Assembly (NCBI GenBank): GCA_019914945.1
Contig: CM034110.1
Coordinates: 315,001-379,000, forward strand
Length of the DNA stretch: 64,000 nt
From: Typha latifolia
Taxonomy: Eukaryota > Streptophyta > Magnoliopsida > Poales > Typhaceae
Direction of reading: 5' to 3'
Part shown: one piece after another, positions 12,587 to 25,100 of the stretch
Numbering within the stretch: the stretch's first letter is position 1
How the letters are laid out: each line of letters begins with the position of its first letter
Position numbers and translations under genes: made by a program
The notes under the pieces: model-generated
What the model saw: only the letters and a program-made list of their open reading frames with translations
Database searches by the model: none
What the model was told of the DNA's origin: nothing

Positions 12587-12964
12587 AAGATTATGAAAAT
12601 GAAACCTAAATGCAAATAAGTTTTTATGCAACCACTGCTTATTTTTCAATTGTTTGAACTCTATGGAAGACTACTTTGGCTTCTCTAAGTTCCTCTTCTC
12701 TTGTGAGTAGAAGAGACAAGATGACTATTATGAAGCAGAAGGTTTAAAGATTGAGTTAGAGTAAGCAATTGATTCATATTAACAATATGGACCACTTTGA
12801 GTTCTTGAGCTCAATTCCATAGTGCAAGATGGATCTAAGTAAAAGATCTGGAAATTAATATAATGATAGAACTAATAACATGATCCAATCATATCAAATT
12901 AAATCTAAATATTTGAATAAAGAGATTTGTTTCCTTTGTTGCTTAAACTTGATCTTTTCCTAAA

Positions 12965-13370
12965 TTTTTTTTTGAGGGAGACTTTTTACATAACATATCA
13001 TAATTGCCACTATATTGTGTTATTTCAAAATACACCATTATAATTAATTTTTAACATAATATTCCTAATTGGTTATTATTAAAGTTAATAAATACGTATA
13101 AGTGACTAAAATAAAATATTTATCAACAAATTTTGTCTCACATAAAATAAGATAAATTTCATAGTACTATTGCATTATATATAATATTGGACAGCTTTTA
13201 AATTATTCGTAATTATTTATATAAGAGCAAAATAGTCTTTTTTTTTAATTTAAATTTTGTTTTAATTATAATTAGTTAGATTTAACTAATGATGATATTT
13301 TGGAGGAAGTAGTGGTAATTACGATATTTTGAAAGTTTTCAGTAATTACTTATGAAAATCCTTTTTTTTT
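12965..13370. mobile_element. MITE-like inverted repeat
   Basis: The left part has ATAATTGCCACTATATTGTG, then TTTCAAAATACACCATTATAATTAA. The right part, near 13285-13350, reads as the diverged reverse complement (GTAATTACCACTACTTCCTC, then CAAAATATCATCATTAGTTAA). The AT-rich body of about 400 bases without an open frame fits a miniature element. Boundaries are approximate. Confidence 0.4.
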
Positions 13371-13485
13371 TTGGAAATTTGCAAATAACGCCTTATATTT
13401 TTACATTTTTATTGATTGAGGCCTGAACCGGCTCGGCCCGATGAGTAAGAGCCCAGTCGAATAAGGACATGAAACCGAGACCCTT

Positions 13486-13487
<2 letters not shown>

Positions 13488-13516
<29 letters not shown>
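13488..13516. repeat. (CT)n microsatellite
   Basis: About 14 CT units in the probable promoter or leader of the MIP3-like gene. Confidence 0.9.
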
Positions 13517-13942
13517 AGACTCTAGTAGATCTCCGTCGCGTTTCTTGATGCCTCCATCTCTTTGATCCTCGTCTTTCCAATCTCTCTCTCTCTCCATAGC
13601 CTCTTGAAGACAACCGATACAGCAGTAAGCATGTCTTCTTCTTTACTTTTCTTCTTTTCCTTGATGTTCTTTACATGAATTCGCTAACTTAGATTTCTCT
13701 GCCCTCCGTACACCACGAATTGAGTTCATCGTAGTCTTGTTGTTAATGCTCAATTGCTAAAATTGTGCCTTTGTTGGACTTCGTAGGTGTTCTTGATCCT
13801 AGATGGTTGTTTACAAATGTGACTAGAGTAGGCATAAGCCATATGCTCAGATGATGTTAGTCGTATCTTCCTCGTAATGTTTGAAATTCTTGTCTAGGGC
13901 CTTAATTTGTATTGAGACGGCATTATCGGTGGAAGCAGACAA

Positions 13943-16900
13943 ATGGGCTCCGTCGATTTGATCAAATCTTGCCTTGATTCCATCCGCCAGGTGAATTAAT
14001 ACTTCCATAGATTTAATTCTTTTCGCAATTGGTGCAGATCTTAGATTTAGTTCAACCAATTGATGGCACAGATTCTGAAGTTGCTGTAAATTTGCACTGA
14101 TTTATTACTCCTTTGCCCACTGAAGAATATGAGTGATTTTGTATTTTCTTTCCCCCTTTTAGACTAAAATTTTGGCGTTACTAACTAGCTCTCTTAATTC
14201 CTCTTGTTATATTTTGTTCTACTAGGTTTCGGATTGGATATCAGAGGCCATTCTTTATCTAGATGATGGTTGTTTAGAGACCTTTCAGTTTATTGGTGCA
14301 TTCCCTCTCCTTTTGGAACTTGGTGTGCGTGCTGTTTGTAACTTGGAGAACATGTCTCCTCTTGATGCTGTGAGTTACTTTTTTATAGTTACATTACTGT
14401 CATGTCATAGTTTAGTCTATATTGATCCTTGCAAGCATATGTCGCTGGGTTTGTGTTGTTCAGGAGCATTCTCTGATGCATATTGATGTGTTTGATGTAT
14501 ATCCTAGATACCCAGGGAAAATGCGTATGCACAACTGTAACAGTTGGATTCTGTTGCATATAAGGTTTGCTGAGCACATATTTGCCGGACATGTTCGAAA
14601 ATTGGGTCCTTTTACCCTCTTTGTACTACTAAGATTGGTTTTCTTCTTGGCCTTCTTAATGGACATTGCAAAACTCACTATAAGAGTCTGAGAGCTCTTG
14701 CATATTATAGAATGTTTTCCTAATAAGGACAACAAAATAAAGGCCCTCAACCACACAAAATGCTTGCATTTATGTCTGATTGTATCTGCTACTTCTTAGC
14801 TAGATGTTCCCATTTCCCAAGACAATGCTCCACTTTACTGTGTTTCACTTACATGTCTTTAATTTGCAAAGGCATTTTACTTGGCTATTATTATTTATAT
14901 TTTTAATTGTATCTTTCTGTAAATAATGTGAAAAAGGCAATGTAGCACATCTTTAACTTACAGAACTTATTTGCCTTGCAAACATTTATTGAGGGCTAAT
15001 CAATTCCTTTCTAAATGTAAATTGTAACTGTGAGATGTAATGGAGCAGCAGGAGTGAACTATGGAGGTTTAAGATGGAATCAACTTGTTGCCTGACAAAC
15101 ATGATAATTATAAAGCTTTTCTGTACATATACCCCTGCAATTAGCTAAACATTGACCTATTCAAAATTAGAACTTGCTTCTTTGCCACTTGAAAAACCCA
15201 AAGTTCTTGTGTATCTAGTATATGTGGTGCTCAATATCTTTGAAATAACCAAGGTTAAACTGTAGACTATGTACCATACAGATTAGAGACAATAATTCTT
15301 CTAACTTCTAACCCACACAATTCCTTAATTTCTTTTAATCATCTCTTTGGCAAATCTAAGTTGGTTGTGAAAATTGAATAATTCTTCCTATCATTCTTAT
15401 TATAAGTTGTTGTATGGTGAATCTAGTTTGCTGCAAGAACCTATTATGTCGTGATTATCTCTTATATTTGTATGATATGTTACAGATCTTACCTTATAGA
15501 AGGTGACACTAATCTACACATAACACTGAATTGCTAGAGGCATGTGGTCTGTTTGGAATTTGGATTTATTCTGTAAACCTTGAGAATTTCTGATTGTGCT
15601 AATAATAGCTTGATATATTTATAATTGACGATTGATCTGTATCCAGCACATCTACTCTCTTTGTTCACATCAATTGAAGTGTGAGATAATTTTGCCCTTT
15701 GCCTTTTTTATTTGTTACCACAGACTGCCGACTGGGACTCAACTTTTGTGGGCCCTGCAAAGAAAATTGTAATTATCACGTCACGTCTTCTCAGTGATGC
15801 TCATCGGTATATTCTGCGCTGCCTGGGCACTCATAGAACAATTCGTCATTGTACTATTTTTACATCTATTTCAGAGGTGCTTCTTCCTTGCAAAATATTA
15901 TTGATTCTTTTAATGAATTTTGTCTTATTGATTTTTGACATGATTTTAGTATGATCTTCCGTTCCTTTTTTCATGTGAAAGGTGGTTGGTTTTTATTTAA
16001 CTTTTCCTGAAGTGAAATTGTTGAATATATTACTTCCATTTTCCTTAGATCTGTGTTAGAAGAAAAGGTTCAGCCATATATTTTGGATTTTTAGATAACC
16101 TCATAAGAGTCTTGCTACATATGACCTCATTGGTTGCATGAGAAGAATGAGTACTTATCAGTTATCACATATCGTAACAATACTAGATATATATCATCTC
16201 TGTCAAGTAAGCGTAACCTTCTTGCTGCTATAAATGTTCATATCTCCTTTTTAAAAGAAGGTTTTAGTTTTCCAATGATCTTCAAGATTTGATACAGCTT
16301 AGTGGGAGAAGGGATGTCTAGGTATTGAGAAATGTGATATTGGTTGCAGATGATACTTACTTTTATTGTTTTAAGTTCTCTTCTCTTGTTTTTGTTTGTA
16401 ATTTTCATTTTACAAAGGCTGAAAATTTGGATTGCTTTGCAGGAATTCATTTTCTTGTCCTCTCATATTGTGAGAGTTTAGAGGGTGTCACCGGTGCTTG
16501 CCTCTTGCATAGTTGCATTCAATAGGCCATGGATTCAAGTCTTAGAAACAGCCTCCTCAAAGATGAGGGGAAGGCTGGGTACATCTTCCCTCCTCAAACT
16601 CCACATAAGCGGGAGCCTCATGCACGGGACTCTAGGATGCCTTTTTTATGTTGTGAAATCTTGAATTTGGAGAGATGAATTTCACTTTAAGCTACTTAGA
16701 ATAAGTTGCTCTTTTTGTTGATATTCTACTAACATAATTAATCATAGAATCATAAGTTATGATTTTTTAATTGTAAATATTACTGATGTTATCTTAAGGC
16801 CCCTTAATGGTGGCGTGCTTTGCAGAATGCCCTTTAAGTAAAATGTAAAAAAAGTTCTCTATTGATTTCATTTTTAGTGATCTCATCATAGAGCTTGACA

Positions 16901-19900
16901 TCTACTGCCATCAACAGTTCTGTAGGAGCTTGACACCCTGGCTAGATCATGATGCAGTTTTTCAGGCTTTAGTGAAACACACTTAAAATGGTCTATCTTG
17001 ATGTGTTCCTTTTTTCTTCTCTTTCTTCTTTTTGTAGCTTTTACTGTGATCTGTCTAGTATGAAGGCAGTTTCTGAACATGCATCCATGTTTTGCAGACT
17101 GCTCATTCAGCATATATTGATTCACCTTTGGGACCAGATGCTTTTCATGAGTATGAATCCTTGCTCATCCAAGATTATGAAGAGCTTGTGAAGAAGTGCG
17201 AGGAAAAGGGGTTTCTCTCACATCAAGACAAAATCACTGATTCTGCAGAAGATGACCCTCTGAGAAAATTGGCTTCTGAAGATGATAGCTGGTCCCGGTG
17301 GTCTACTAAGGATTGTGTGCCTACAATTGAAGCTACTCCGGCTAAAAGAGATTTATATGATGATGAGTCAAATTATACAGAAGTTGAAGGGTCAAAGAAA
17401 ATGCTTATATCTGTGCTTCATTTCCCATTGATAATTTGTCCTATATCACCGAGAGCATTTGTTTTGCCTTCAGAAGGCACAGTTACGGAGTCATGCTTGT
17501 CAAATGCTCATGAAGACTCTCTTAGTCCTGGACTACCCCATATATCTACTGGTCGACCTATTGATGGTGAAGATGTTCCACCAGGAGTAACACTGACTGC
17601 TCACTTCCTATACCATTTGGCTGATAAGGTAGTCCAGGGCAACCCATGTGCTTGTTAGTTGTTTCCTTCTATTTATCAAAGCTAATCTCTTGCTTCTTAT
17701 AATTGTTTTCTGATGTATATGTAGATGGATCTAAAGATGGAGATATTTTCATTGGGTGATACATCAAAAATCATTGGTAAGATGCTGACTGACATGTCAA
17801 GCCTATATGATGTAGGCCGGCGTAGTAAAAGATCAGCTGGTTTGTTGATCATTGATCGTACACTCGATCTTCTAACACCCTGCTGCCATGGGGATTCGTT
17901 TCTTGATCGGATGCTATTCTCTTTGCCTCGCAGAGAAAGAACCTCATCCTCTTCACTTGTGAAAAATGCACAAACTTCAAGCAAATACTCCCCTGGTACC
18001 ATAAAACTTGCCCCACTAGATATAAGAATACCTTTTGAAAAGGTACTCAGCAAAGACGAACATGGTACAAGCAGCATTCAGCTCTTTGAAAACATCCTAA
18101 CTTTCATATCTGGGTGGAAATCTGGTGAAGTTGATTCCGAATATGCCTTAGGTGACACCTCTGACAAGGCTCACAATAACAAACTTGATAGTTTTAGCAT
18201 GCCAAATGGGTCCTTTCTATCCAATTATACAGGAGCAAAATATTTGGAGGCTTTACTTGATAGAGGGGCTAAAGATGGATTCATGCTGATAAAGAAATGG
18301 CTTTTGGAAGCTCTGCAGCATGAGAAAGTACCATTCGGTTCAAAAGGTCGCCTAGCTTTGACGTCTGCATCAGAGCTTCATGCTATGATTAAAAAGTTGG
18401 CTCAAGATCAAATTTCTTTATTAAAAAACAGAGGGATTATTGAGTTGGCTCTAGCTGCTGAGATTGCACTTCAAGAGCCTCAGAGTTCCCATTGGGATGC
18501 ATTTGTTAGTGCTGAGAGAATACTAAGCGTCAGTTCTGCAGATACAAGTCAAAGTCTTTCTAGTCAAATCCGTGATTTCATCAATACAAGCATTTTAGTA
18601 AAATCTACTCAACAGAATAAAAGGATTGAAACTTCGGAGGCCCTTCTTAGTTTTCAAGATGCATTACTTCTATCAGTTATTGGTTTTATATTGGCTGGTG
18701 AAAATTTCCCAACATCTGTGAATACCGGTCCTTTTTCTTGGGAAGAAGAGCATTCTCTTAAGGAAGCAATTGTGGATGCCATCCTGGAAAATCCATCTTC
18801 TGCAAAGTTCCAATTCCTCCACGGTTTGGAGAAGGAACTTGAAGCTAAGTCTAAGAATGCTAATGTAAATGATGAGGATGCTTCTGAGAAGACATCCAAA
18901 ATAGACGATTTCGATGATCAATGGGGGAGCTGGGATGATGAAGATACAGATCATAACAATGAGCAAGCATATGGGGAAATGCAGCTTAAATTGGAATTGC
19001 GAGATAGAGTTGATCAGCTTTTTAAGTTCTTCCATAAATTGTCATCTTTGAAGTGGAGAAGTCCAGCTCTTAGAGAAGGGTTAGCATCCTTGAGCAAATA
19101 TGGAAGTGATACCTACAATAGAAAAGGTTTACTTTACAAGGTTCTAACTGCTGTTTTATTGAAGTATGATATACCTGGACTGGAGTATCATTCATCGGCA
19201 GTTGGGCGTTTTTTTAAAAGTGGTTTTGGTAGATTTGGCCTTGGACAGGTGTAATCTTCATTCCAGAATTGTCTACTCTGTTGCCATTTTACTTACTCCC
19301 ACTAATATGTACTATAATTTTTTTCCAGGCTAAGCCAAATCTGGGAGAGCAAAGCATTCTTCTCATTTTTGTGGTTGGAGGCATCAACGGTCTTGAGGTT
19401 TGAATATCTATGTACCTTACTCTCATGTTTATTATTTAGGTCATATGTATTTTCCCTGCCTTCTAAGGGCTTCCTTGAAGGCAACTGCTCAAATGAGTTG
19501 CATGAGACATTGAAGTGCTTGTCATCAGATGTGTGTTGAACAGTAATGATATTGAAAATTGGTGCACAAGTGCTTGGTGGCCATTTTATCCTCATATTCT
19601 GTTTCTTTTTCTTGAACTACTATTGCATAAATTTGCTTATGTGATTCTTAAAAATAATGATGGAAATAAGGAAATACCAATGAAAAAGGTGGTGTATGCC
19701 ATCAGTTACCACTTCCTTTTCTCTTTTATTCGCTATATTAGAATCTTGAGCCGTAGTCTTGAGTCCTGGCAAACGTTCAGCAGGCCTAAATACTCTTTTA
19801 ACTGGTGATAAATCTTTTTGTATGCAAGGTTCGAGAAGTTATGGAGGCAATATCAGAAAACAGTAGGCCAGATCTTGAGATAATTCTTGGTGGAACAAAC

Positions 19901-19957
19901 CTCTTAACTCCAGATGACATGTTCGAGTTGATGTTGGGCTCATCTAGCTTCATCTGA
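13943..19957 (+). CDS. MIP3: Sec1/Munc18-family protein, MIP3-like (SCFD2 type)
   Basis: Seven exons with GT/AG borders, all introns in phase 0: 13943-13990, 14226-14369, 15724-15876, 17098-17628, 17725-19248, 19329-19397, 19829-19957; 865 residues. It reads as the plant Sec1-domain protein MIP3, homologue of animal SCFD2. MIP3 associates with the MAIGO2-containing Dsl1-like tethering complex that captures Golgi-derived vesicles at the ER. Diagnostic stretches are LETFQFIGAFPLLLELG, SRLLSDAHRYILRCL, RSAGLLIIDRTLDLLTPCCH, LLSVIGFILAGENFPT, GLEYHSSAVGRFFKSGFGRF and the C-terminal GGTNLLTPDDMFELMLG. An acidic insert (DDFDDQWGSWDDED) precedes the last Sec1 segment, as in other plant copies. The first exon carries only 16 codons. 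The start is the first ATG that splices in frame, with a pyrimidine-rich leader upstream. The protein is expected to be cytosolic and membrane-associated. Family assignment is firm. Confidence 0.93.
16476..16650 (+). mobile_element. Au-type SINE in intron 3 of MIP3
   Basis: The element contains the Au-SINE series ATTCAAGTCTTAGAAACAGC, AAGGCTGGGTACATC, GCGGGAGCCTCATGCAC and a terminal T run, in the known order. It is flanked by TTGTGAGA (16468-16475) and TTGTGAAA (16651-16658), a plausible target-site duplication with one mismatch. Au SINEs are tRNA-derived retroposons found widely in angiosperms. This copy is in the same orientation as the gene and away from the splice sites. Confidence 0.8.
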
Positions 19958-22190
19958 ACTGTCAAAGAAGGTCAGTCTAGCAGCTGTCAGGCAAGATTGC
20001 CTTGTCTCAGGTGAATTAGTTTTGAAATTAACATTAAGCCAGTTCTTACACAACTAAAGTTGGATGTATACAAGTACATCTTGCAACTGATCCTTACCTT
20101 ATTTATTTAGGCAGCAGTGCAGCATAATCTGATTTTTGAATCACCATACAATATAAAATGAGCCTTCCTGAGTTTCTTATATTTTTCCTGAGACATTTTT
20201 TATGAACTTGCACTTCCAAGGTAAACAGGAACAGTAAATTTCATATATGAGATGGCTTTTGCCGTCCAAAGAAACTTGCTCAAAGTTGCTAGGCCTCTGA
20301 CGAAAGCAGTAGGATATAAGATTGGTCAAGTGGAGAACAAGTTCAAAAGGCCTACTTCAATGCAATAGTTCTTGCCGGATTATTCTGTATCTCCTTTGGA
20401 AGTTAATGTAAATGATACATTGGCAATAACAGATATGAGCCTTCAATCCAGTATTGTGACAAATGAAGGTGGCAGTATGGCACTACTTACTCTGTACAAT
20501 AATCATGTAGTTTCATTGTGCTAGATGGTGACCAATGGCCAAATATGACGATACAACAGCTCGACAACCATTAGTCCCAAACTCCCAATAACATGCCGAC
20601 TGCTTCTCAATTTTCAATGGTAGCAATGGTGTCCACAGTGGAGTCATTTTGCTCTTATAGGTGTCTGGTTATCTTAATTAGTAACTGTACAAATGCTTAC
20701 TTGAAATTACGGCATATTGTGTATTTTTGTTTTCACCCCATTTTTTGCAGTTGAGCGCAGCCTACAGTGTCTGTTTTTAAGCATACTCGTCATTCTATAT
20801 ACTTGTGGCTGGAGAGTATTTAATGTATACTCATGCTCTTATTTAAAGCTTTAACAAACTTTGCACTATATGGAGTATGGACGAGTGTGATAGAAAGGAA
20901 AGATTTTGCTCAAGTTGTTTCTTTACTTGAGCTTTTGCTTCAGGTTTGGTTTCTCTATGATTGCTTCATGGCTAAAGCCTGCCTTCTTTCTTTCACAAGA
21001 CGGTTTGTTTGTTTGCCTTTCTATGATCAGTTAATAGCAAATGGGGAAATACTCATGATGCAAGAAAAGAAAAACATCTACTTCAAAGAAGCCATATATT
21101 TATGTGTGCATGGTCTGGCATTTACACAAGCTATGTCAAGATTTGTGCCGAGCATCCTATTTGTACAAACATTAGAAGAATATTTAGCATGCTGTAGCAG
21201 ATATGACTATCTCAAAAGGTAAAATTATTATCTTAGATTATTAATAAATAGTTTTTAGAAAGTTGTATAGAATAAAATGAGAGATAAGATTAAAATAATA
21301 TACTAAAATAAAGTAATATATTGTTTAGTTACTACACCATGAGAATAAGAAAGTTTATTTTAGAATAAGCATTCCTATTTCATAAGTGAACCAGGGCTTA
21401 AGGTGGGATAAGTTTAGGATAAAGTACGACAGTATGAGTTATCCCAATTTAGAAAAAGACCAAGTTGCCCCTCTCAAATACTTTACTAAAATATCTTATT
21501 TAGTTATATGCTTGCTAATAATAAACATGTTTTGATATGGAATGACTATATCTTTATGTGATGCTACTTATGATGATATATCTATAGTGCGTATATTATG
21601 GTGAATTAAGTTCAAATTATTTTTTGGCTAGGAATTCCAAATTTAACCGTAAGAAGATCAATTTATATTTAATTTTTCACTTAATAGAATTTTCCATCTT
21701 TCTCAAAAAAAGGAAAAAAAAGGAAAAGAAATTACAAATATATACATTTACATAAACTAAGGGAAAGAAAATAAAATTTATTTGATAAATTTATCTCCTA
21801 TCCCAACAAACACAATTTATCCAATACCCATTATATTCATTATTCTTATTTTCTGGAATAGAGTTTAGTTGGTATTGATATTTATTGTGACACTTCTCTA
21901 AAACAACACTAAAAATAATAATAAATTAGGATAGCACCACCCTTTATTTTGTTTATAAATAAATATACGGTCCCTTATTTCGCAATCAAACATCAAAGGG
22001 GTGGAATGTCACATTATTTCACTATTAAATCCTCATTTTATCCATTATGTTTGTGTGCGCGGATAGTGAACTCTAGCTCTAGTCTCTAGACCATCGGCCC
22101 ACTAAGACTTGCTCCAATTTCGCCTCATAAAATCTCTCCAAAGAAAGTTAGCCTCGCTCTCTTTCTCTCTCTCCCCCACGAAAGCACACT
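19958..22190. other. 3' region of MIP3 and AT-rich spacer
   Basis: The first several hundred bases are probably the MIP3 3' UTR. A 129-codon open frame at 20833-21222 resembles nothing I know. From about 21230 to 21960 the sequence is AT-rich and looks transposon-derived (repeated TTATCC/GGATAA motifs), but I could not define ends. From about 22040 a pyrimidine-rich leader precedes TIM21. Confidence 0.4.
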
Positions 22191-25100
22191 ATGACATCTC
22201 GGATCGCCGGGTCGCTTCGTAGTCGACTCGGCCGGCGCCTCTCCTCCCTGGCGGCTAGACCGGCATACTCGCTCGCCGGCGCCGCTTCCGATTCGCCCGC
22301 CGCCCCCGTGATGCGGCTGATCGATTCCAAGAATCTCGAGACCGTCGTCTTCAAGGTAAAAAAAACCCTAAACCCTAAATCAAGTTTCTTGTTTTTTTCT
22401 TTCCGAAGTGAGAAGTTCTCTTCGTCAATCTTTTGCACTAGGATAGCTAGTTTTAATAGGCAAGGAGTTGGTCACACGTGTTGTTCGATGAAATGCCAAT
22501 GCGGCAATCTCTTGTCACATTAGCTGTTTAGCTGAGGTAACCATTATTTGGATTCTTTTTGGTTATCTGGGAAAAAGATCAAAATTTGTACGTTATATCA
22601 ATAGTTGCATTTAGGGACAGATACTATTAAACTAGCTTGCTTTCTTGATTATAGGCCTAGCTTGCATCGTTCTTATTCTATATATCTTCGTTGGGTTCTT
22701 ATTTTTGGTATAGATATTAGGTCAATTTTTAATTTAGCAAGGCTCTATTAGAAGAAAGCTATTAAACTATCAATTTGATATCTCAAGTATGTAAATTATG
22801 TTTCCTAAGTTGCTTCATTTTTTTATATCATACTGTCTTTTGATGTTTTGAGAATTTTCTGCTCATTAAGACTAAGTATTGTTTCTTGTAGAAGTTCTCA
22901 TAAGTTATCCTGTTTTCTATTCTTACTTCTAATTTATGATTCCCTCGATTTTCTTAAAGTTTTCTCATCAAAGAAATCTCATTCTTTACAAATCTTGACA
23001 GCAGGTTGCATTTCCTGTTAGATATGATTCTTCATTTTTTGTATGTTTGTTTTTCTTATCCTATTCTTTTTCCTTTGCAGGATGTAACAAGAGCTGAAGG
23101 TCAGCTATATAATTTAGCTTTTGAAGTCGATTTTGCTTTTATATAAGTTGCTCTCCGGAATATATTGCTTGTTCCTTATGAATTGACAGGCTTTTGATGT
23201 GCATTATGTATTCAAATTCTTCTTGTATGGCTTGGAGAAGTTTTACACCTTTTCAAATCCCAGTTATATATATGGTTTATTTGCAGTTATGTGTTATTTT
23301 CATTCCACACACATCCGTAAGCATGCCCAGAATGCATCTGATGTTTGTATAAGTAAATCTGAAGTCCTGCAATCCTGCAGCATGTTAATAGGAGACATTA
23401 CCTTGTTTAAGAACCAGAAATTTCTCGTTTTTGAGCTTATCAATTACATCTAAATTGGTGAAGGGATCTACTAATCATTTTTAATATGTTTGAACCCACC
23501 ATAAAACTGTTTCTGGTTCATGGAAAATACAAGAGTTATTATCACAGATCTTGTACACTTTGATGTTGTCTCACCATGACATTCTGGTTCTATCTGAGGA
23601 TATCATGTTTCTCACCATGACATTCTAGTAGTGGATAGTTCAGATTAAATTTATGTTACTTTTTAGCTTCAACATTTTCCAAGGTGGTGGACCAGATTTT
23701 GAGGGAGGAGGGTTGGCAGCTTGACAACCAACACATGATTTTTGTTGAGAAAGAAATAAACATGAAACATCAATACAATTGTGGTTGTATGCTATGGTTC
23801 AGTTGATTAAAGATATTGTTCCTATTTGCAGCTGAACTATTGAAAACAATTCATATGGTCAACCTCAAAATATTTTTACCCAGATGCTCAGCCTGGTCAA
23901 TGTAGGACCCGAATAGATGTAGTCCCCCCACATTAGCAGAAAATGTGATCTTTGGTAGACTAGATAGGTTCATTGGGCAGTTTGTTACTTACAGCAGGTG
24001 GTAGGTTTTTATCGTTTACAGGAGTCCGACATAGGCATATTATTAGAGAGAATTGTATAACCGTGTGTTTGAAATGTTCACTAGTAGTTGTGTAGGCTAT
24101 TCTTGATCGCACATATGGTAGCAGTTTTTGGTGTAGTCAGATCTTTCTGTACAGGTTAGTATTATGTTCTTAAAACGTAAGGATCCACAGTGCAGGTCTG
24201 GAAAGGTAAGATGTAAAAGGAGTGCTTTTTCTGATTTGAACCTGTGAACAAGTTGTTAAGTTACTCCTCATGCTTACCTTACATTCCCTTTATATCATTG
24301 TAGTGATCTTGTAGTTATTCACTGTTTGTTCTTCTCTGAATTGTATTTTCTTTGATTTCTATGAATTAGAACTTTCAAGAGGGCCATGCTTTTTCTTCCC
24401 CAATCTTTCAGCCTTAAAGGTTTTCTCAGATCTCTAGATGGGCAGCATAGCTGGACAAAACTATGACATATACAATCTTATTTGCTTCTTATTAGATTGC
24501 TTTATTGTGCAAGCAAGCAATCTAGCCATGAAAGGCATGGCATTCATGATATGAAGGGTACATTATTAATATAGTAATATTCAGGCCTTTAATTATCAGT
24601 TGTCATTTTGATGATGCCTCTTCGGCGCACTAAGCATTTTCCTTTTGAACTCTTGTTTGTCTTAGAGAAACAAAAGTTGGCTTTTGAGGAATGGGTAACT
24701 TTGTCGAATTGTCATTTACTGGGTTCAGTGGATTCCACCTGTCCTTGAATGTGTCCTAAAAGATCTTTTGCACGCTAAGAATATAAACTAGGAGATTTGG
24801 CATCAATTGATATGATCCTTTATATTTTTCAGCTTTCTTCAGGGTTGCACATTATCTTGATATTCATGGATGACTGACTGCTTCTGCATGTCCTCTGTAT
24901 CTGATATTCTTAGTGCTATAGTTGGTTTATTCAGATATGAATATTGTCTTGTTTGCAAGTTTAGCATGTGATTTATTAAATTTATATCTTTATTTATATT
25001 GCGGGCATTCTTGCAGGGATCTCTGTTACATTCAGAGACCATTTGAGATGGCATATGATCAACAGAAGTTCTTTAAATTTTGTGAACAAACACTGTGGAT

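Larger units (their letters stand above)
12587..13942. other. Spacer between transporter and MIP3-like gene
   Basis: Contains the transporter 3' UTR, a MITE-like inverted repeat (listed separately), and a pyrimidine-rich leader for the downstream gene with a (CT)n run at 13488-13516. No gene was seen. Confidence 0.5.

Noticed and set aside
20833..21222. 129-codon open frame after MIP3
   Set aside because: AT-rich, no family resemblance, no clear leader or partner exons; probably UTR or spacer sequence open by chance.
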